From Chlamydiia bacterium (GTDB lineage Bacteria > Chlamydiota > Chlamydiia > Chlamydiales > 2-12-FULL-49-11), in contig JAJACQ010000029.1 of assembly GCA_022601435.1 (NCBI GenBank), forward strand, positions 1-45,094: 45,094 nucleotides of DNA, written 5' to 3'. Below, piece by piece: positions 42,348 to 45,094 of the stretch. Below the pieces are notes generated by a model that was given only the letters and a program-made list of their open reading frames with translations, was not told where the DNA came from and searched no databases. Position 1 is the first letter of the stretch. Every line of letters starts with the position of its first letter. The translations under genes were made by a program, and so were the position numbers.

Positions 42348-42380
42348 AGATGGTAAAAAACAATATAGATTTCTTTCCTT

Positions 42381-42417
42381 CACGTAATTATGGGATTATT
42401 ATGAACCCCTCATAATG
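42381..42417 (+). repeat. ATTATGA box, copy 3
   Basis: CGTAATTATGGGATTATTATGA is present here as two direct 7-mers 4 nt apart, then an inverted TCATAAT after ACCCC. It is followed by an apical fragment GCTCCGAGTAC and another TCATAAT (42440). Confidence 0.8.
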
Positions 42418-42465
42418 TTCGGGCTCCGAGTACAGGCTTTCATAATATTGACTCTTCCTTCATTA

Positions 42466-42500
42466 ACGTAATTATGAGGTTATTATGAATTTTCCATAAT
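42466..42500 (+). repeat. ATTATGA box, copy 4
   Basis: Same core as copies at 12001, 13370, 42381 and 42614: ATTATGA-GGTT-ATTATGA, then an inverted, slightly altered CATAAT. Confidence 0.8.
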
Positions 42501-42504
42501 GGCC

Positions 42505-42578
42505 GACCTCTGAGTAACGATTCGTACACTATCGGCCGAAGATAGAAAAACTATCCACTAAAATACATGCTCCATTTT
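42505..42578 (+). repeat. Nested-stem repeat, third copy with degraded left arm
   Basis: The right part, from CGTACACTATCGG through the closing arm CTCCATTTT, is nearly identical to 42291-42347, 231 bp away. The left arm is replaced by GACCTCTGAGTAACG; GGCCGA/TCGGCC (42501-42506 / 42532-42537) can still pair. Confidence 0.75.
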
Positions 42579-42613
42579 AGATGCTAAAAAACAATATGGA
42601 TTTTTCCTTTATT

Positions 42614-42637
42614 CGCGTAATTATGAGGTTATTATGA
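42614..42637 (+). repeat. ATTATGA box, copy 5
   Basis: Direct pair ATTATGA-GGTT-ATTATGA without a following inverted copy. From here to 42818 I see no gene; one degenerate ATGGAG/TTTAGGT box lies at 42688. Confidence 0.75.
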
Positions 42638-42818
42638 ATCTCCTCTGAATTTAAAAATATGAATATGGTATTTTTTAAATAGGTTAGATGGAGATAGCCT
42701 TTAGGTATAGAGTCTTTTTGTGGTTTTTTTAATTTCACAATAGAGATTTTTTCATCATCTGCCTCATCTTTCTTTTATTCCAAAGATTGCACTTTAAACT
42801 TGAAAGGGCGGTTCGTAA

Positions 42819-43325
42819 TTACTGGGGGAGCGCGTATTGGTTTGAGGGAGGGGTTATTTTGTGAACGTTGATTTCGTGTGCAATGAAGACGCCAAGGGTT
42901 GCAATAGCTGCGCCGGTTGTGATAGCAACTGCTGCGATTGCGATTGGGCCAGCTAATAATACAGTAGCTATAATAGCTATGATGGCTAGCACAACTGTTC
43001 CGATTAAGCATCCAAGGACCACGTTATTTAATGGGGGCGTATTAGGTGTTGTGGTTGTCATTTGGTTAGAAGCATTAGGAGGTGTTGGGGGATTGCTGTT
43101 TGTTATTGAGTCACTTGATGTAGAGTTGATTTGTTCAGCCGCCCTTTGCATTTTACTTTCACGGGCACGAGCATCATGAAGATCAGCTAAGGTTGGTGGG
43201 CGTTTTAGGCCGCCGATACGGTGTCCTTTTCCTTTAAAAAGGCTTGATGCGTTTCTATTTTGTTCTTCTGCTTTATGAACAGCTTTTTCAATTTGTGTAG
43301 CTGCTAGATTTACTAACATTTGCAT
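42819..43325 (-). CDS. Inc-like protein with bilobed hydrophobic domain (168 aa)
   Basis: The N-terminal 100 residues are polar, with a basic helix and then a Pro/Thr/Asn-rich stretch. About residues 100-155 form two long hydrophobic helices separated by a short GPIA turn (CLIGTVVLAIIAIIATVLLA, then IAIAAVAITTGAAIATLGVF). A short polar tail follows. This bilobed hairpin near one end, with no signal peptide, is the hallmark of chlamydial inclusion-membrane proteins, secreted by type III secretion into the host vacuole membrane. Sequence does not identify a specific Inc. The ATG is preceded by a weak AGAG. Confidence 0.75.
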   Translation of the reverse strand: MQMLVNLAATQIEKAVHKAEEQNRNASSLFKGKGHRIGGLKRPPTLADLHDARARESKMQRAAEQINSTSSDSITNSNPPTPPNASNQMTTTTPNTPPLNNVVLGCLIGTVVLAIIAIIATVLLAGPIAIAAVAITTGAAIATLGVFIAHEINVHKITPPSNQYALPQ

Positions 43326-43444
43326 ATTTAACTCTCTTGTAAATTAAAATTTTAATAATTTCTTAGTTATACTTTAAACTATAAAGATAACATAAAGAGG
43401 TTTAAAAAGGAAGTTATGCTTGTGTTAAAATATTAGGTTATATG

Positions 43445-43471
43445 ATGGGTTCTAGAGAATCTAGAACTCAT
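43445..43471. other. Strong hairpin between Inc-like genes
   Basis: A 12-bp inverted repeat (one G-U pair, on minus-strand or plus-strand RNA) surrounds the loop GAA; each arm contains TCTAGA. There is no T-run on either side. A degenerate ATGGAGTG/TTTAGGT box begins at its right edge. Confidence 0.6.
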
Positions 43472-43576
43472 GGAGTGAGCTTTAGGTGAGTTGGGCACAG
43501 TTAACTGCTGTACAACTTGTCTTGCATCAGGTGCTATTTGCTTTACTATCTATCTTAATTCTTGAGGCAAAGTGTA

Positions 43577-43912
43577 TCACTGAAGGTTCTTAAGTTTACC
43601 ATTAAGATGTGCTTGTCCTATACTTGTACCAATCAATGTGAGTAGGCATCCTGTAAAACTAGCGGAAAATACAATCGCTGCTGGTGGAAATAAAAATGCT
43701 GTTACTAAGGCAAGGAGAAATAATCCTGCACAAGAAGCAATTAATCCAATTTTGATGTTTTCAAGAGTTTTTATGTCTGTATAAACTCTTGAATACTCTT
43801 CTTGATTTTCAGGTAAAATAGAAATTCTTGGGGAGGTTGCAGGTGTATTCTCTGGAGTTGGATAAGATGAACTTCCTGAATTTGATTGAGAACCATTGAC
43901 TATTTCACTCAT
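43577..43912 (-). CDS. Inc-like protein with bilobed hydrophobic domain (111 aa)
   Basis: The N-terminal 50 residues are polar and Ser/Pro-rich (type III substrate-like, inferred). Two hydrophobic helices follow (about 53-75 and 78-98) joined by the turn FPPAAIVF, and a short basic tail. It resembles its neighbours at 43909 and 44565 in topology and in the PPA turn. Its ATG overlaps the preceding gene's stop (ATGA), so the two are co-translated. Confidence 0.75.
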   Translation of the reverse strand: MSEIVNGSQSNSGSSSYPTPENTPATSPRISILPENQEEYSRVYTDIKTLENIKIGLIASCAGLFLLALVTAFLFPPAAIVFSASFTGCLLTLIGTSIGQAHLNGKLKNLQ

Positions 43913-44247
43913 ATAATATCCTTAAAGTTACCTTTATTATTTACCTCTACAAGCATCGCCTGATAGATTAGATTTTTTGCCCGTTCCTCAAATATAAATA
44001 AAACAGTGGTTATTAACCCAGAAGTCAAAGCTATAGCAATGAATGTAAACATTGCTGGTGGAGATATGAAAGCTAGTGTAATTGCAGCTATTGTAGATGC
44101 TATAGTCAGAGATAACATAACTTTAGAGGCAATAGATAAACACTCTTTTTCGGTCTTTGATTTATCTATTAAGGAAGGCTTTTGAGTATCTACATCAGTT
44201 TGAGTCTTAAAAGAGCAGCTAGACCGTGGGGATATAGGGCAATGCAT
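43909..44247 (-). CDS. Inc-like protein with bilobed hydrophobic domain (112 aa)
   Basis: A polar, Ser/Lys/Thr-rich N-terminus (about 38 residues) is followed by two hydrophobic helices split by the turn ISPPAMFTF, then a charged amphipathic C-terminus. The leader just upstream (AACAATATTAACGAG then TTATT-ATG) is nearly the same as that of the gene at 44565. First gene of a two-gene unit with 43577-43912. Confidence 0.75.
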   Translation of the reverse strand: MHCPISPRSSCSFKTQTDVDTQKPSLIDKSKTEKECLSIASKVMLSLTIASTIAAITLAFISPPAMFTFIAIALTSGLITTVLFIFEERAKNLIYQAMLVEVNNKGNFKDII

Positions 44248-44493
44248 AATAATCTCGTTAATATTGTTAATAATTATGTCATTATTATAAGAGTTTTGTT
44301 TTAAATAAGTAAAGTTTATTTTAAGTAACTTAATATAAATGGGTTAATATGTAAAAAAACAACTTTAAATCCAAAGTAAATTTTTTAATCCCTTCATTTT
44401 CAATAACTTATATAAATTATTTTAAACTCATAATTATCTTAAAGTAAGTTGGTTATGTATATACCTTCAATAGGAGGGTTATCAAAACTATGA

Positions 44494-44532
44494 ATAAAAA
44501 AAGCAATAATCAGATGTCTGACTATTGCTTTT
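44494..44532 (-). terminator. Rho-independent terminator of the 130-residue Inc-like gene
   Basis: On the minus strand, AAAGCAATAGTCAGA and TCTGATTATTGCTTT form a 15-bp stem (one G-U) with a 2-nt loop, followed by a run of T. It lies about 33 bp after the stop at 44565. The remaining 44248-44493 shows only AT-rich upstream sequence for the next gene. Confidence 0.88.
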
Positions 44533-44564
44533 CATAATTTAGCATCAATGAAATATTTCTTTGA

Positions 44565-44957
44565 TTAATACAAACAAAGTCTACGAGCTTCCGTACCTAT
44601 TTCGAGAGCTTGTGGAGATGGTTCATCTTTTGGTAATTTAGGATTGGCCAATTTGGCTGCATCATCCGCTGCTTTTATAGTCTTAACAACGGGTATTAAA
44701 CTTCCTAAGAAGGTAGCAATACATGTGGCAGTTAAGACACCAAAAGTAATTCCTAAAGCTAATGTCGCGGGTGGAAATACAAAAGCACACACAATAAGAG
44801 CGATTAATATTGCTATATTTACATAACCAGCCACTTTAGTTGTACCATCAAGCACTCTATATAGCGTTTTATTTATGCCAATATCTGGACGATCTGGTTT
44901 ATCCGGTGCATCTGGATTTGCCACTAAATTTGGTGTTGTTACTGATGTAGGTCCCAT
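44565..44957 (-). CDS. Inc-like protein with bilobed hydrophobic domain (130 aa)
   Basis: The N-terminus is Asp/Pro-rich (a repeated DxPD/DKPDRPD pattern). About residues 43-90 form two hydrophobic helices around the turn FPPATLAL, and a charged Ala/Lys/Pro tail of 40 residues follows. AAGGAG lies 6 nt before the ATG, and a dedicated terminator follows the stop. Same membrane topology as its three neighbours, so probably a family expanded by duplication. Confidence 0.78.
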   Translation of the reverse strand: MGPTSVTTPNLVANPDAPDKPDRPDIGINKTLYRVLDGTTKVAGYVNIAILIALIVCAFVFPPATLALGITFGVLTATCIATFLGSLIPVVKTIKAADDAAKLANPKLPKDEPSPQALEIGTEARRLCLY

Positions 44958-45000
44958 AATAAACTCCTTAATATTGTTTATTTTTGTTAATAGTATTATA
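44958..45000 (-). promoter_or_regulatory. Leader and -10 region of the 130-residue Inc-like gene
   Basis: The 5' region has AACAATATTAAGGAG, TTTATT and ATG, shared almost base for base with the leader of the gene starting at 44247. TATAAT reads on the minus strand at 45000-44995; no clear -35 is seen. Beyond this to the window end I see only AT-rich sequence. Confidence 0.45.
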
Positions 45001-45094
45001 ATTATATATAGAAACAGACATTTAAGTAAATGTTAAATGAAATACTAGTAATTAAGTAAAGAAAGTTTAACTGAATAATAAGTATTTTTTTTAA

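Noticed and set aside
42151..42637. The regularly repeated sequences behind lysS as a CRISPR array
   Set aside because: Repeat units are unequal, spacers are not unique or of constant length, stems are long and nested, and no cas genes are near.
42638..42818. A minus-strand open frame of about 50 codons (…KPQKDSIPKGYL…)
   Set aside because: It has no ATG or ribosome binding site at a sensible place and runs through an ATTATGA repeat box; open frames of this length are expected by chance in AT-rich DNA.
42775..43011. A 78-codon minus-strand ORF rich in Asn/Ser/Tyr/His
   Set aside because: It is a frame shadow of the 168-residue Inc-like gene, which has the sensible membrane hairpin.

Overview
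The window is an AT-rich chromosomal segment, almost certainly from a member of the Chlamydiota outside the classical Chlamydiaceae. The evidence is gene order: murF-mraY-murD-nlpD-ftsW-murG-murC-ftsQ-cutA-rsbV-miaA, then rsfS-fabF, and also dnaX/ybaB/ptsI together, are arrangements I associate with chlamydial genomes. Four small proteins at the right end also have the bilobed hydrophobic hairpin of inclusion-membrane (Inc) proteins. The genus cannot be fixed by eye. MurC is not fused to Ddl here, unlike in Chlamydiaceae.

Layout. 1-2.8 kb: 3'-truncated comEC coupled to a small gene, and an NDH-2 dehydrogenase, all on the minus strand. 2.9-5.7 kb: hprK and ptsI with no HPr gene between them. 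5.7-9.5 kb: ybaB, a large lineage-specific repeat protein, and dnaX. 9.7-15.2 kb: a 7TM-HD phosphohydrolase, a two-gene YeeE/YedE sulfur transporter flanked by two copies of a structured repeat, and a phosphohexomutase. 15.4-20.4 kb: a second large lineage-specific membrane protein, a YkgJ-like protein, a metallophosphoesterase, a small basic protein and two glycosyltransferases. 20.4-22.2 kb: rsmI, tRNA-Cys and a VTT-domain protein. 22.3-33 kb: the peptidoglycan/division cluster, tightly packed with 4-20 nt overlaps. 33-42.2 kb: rsfS, fabF, bioY, a small antisense gene, tspO, an acyltransferase-ACP-acyl-ACP synthetase fusion, cysS and lysS. 42.2-42.8 kb: a cluster of structured repeats. 42.8-45.1 kb: four Inc-like genes on the minus strand.

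How the genes work together. The central block makes lipid II (MurF, MurC, MurD, MraY, MurG) and delivers it to a division machine (FtsW, an FtsQ-like protein, a LysM protein). FabF and the Aas-like fusion handle fatty acid synthesis and host fatty acid capture, and BioY imports biotin for that pathway. HprK/PtsI are regulatory PTS parts. The Inc-like proteins and the two large proteins with a shared membrane motif are candidates for the host interface.

The least explained material is non-coding. (i) A roughly 135-bp element, present on both sides of the YeeE cassette, contains serial hairpins whose two copies differ by paired, compensatory changes. (ii) A nested double-stem element with a conserved apical motif lies directly behind the stop codons of the 7TM-HD gene and lysS. 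(iii) A short ATTATGA direct/inverted box occurs five times. Separately, six genes without a Shine-Dalgarno have a sigma70-like -10 hexamer ending 6-7 nt before ATG, suggesting leaderless transcripts.
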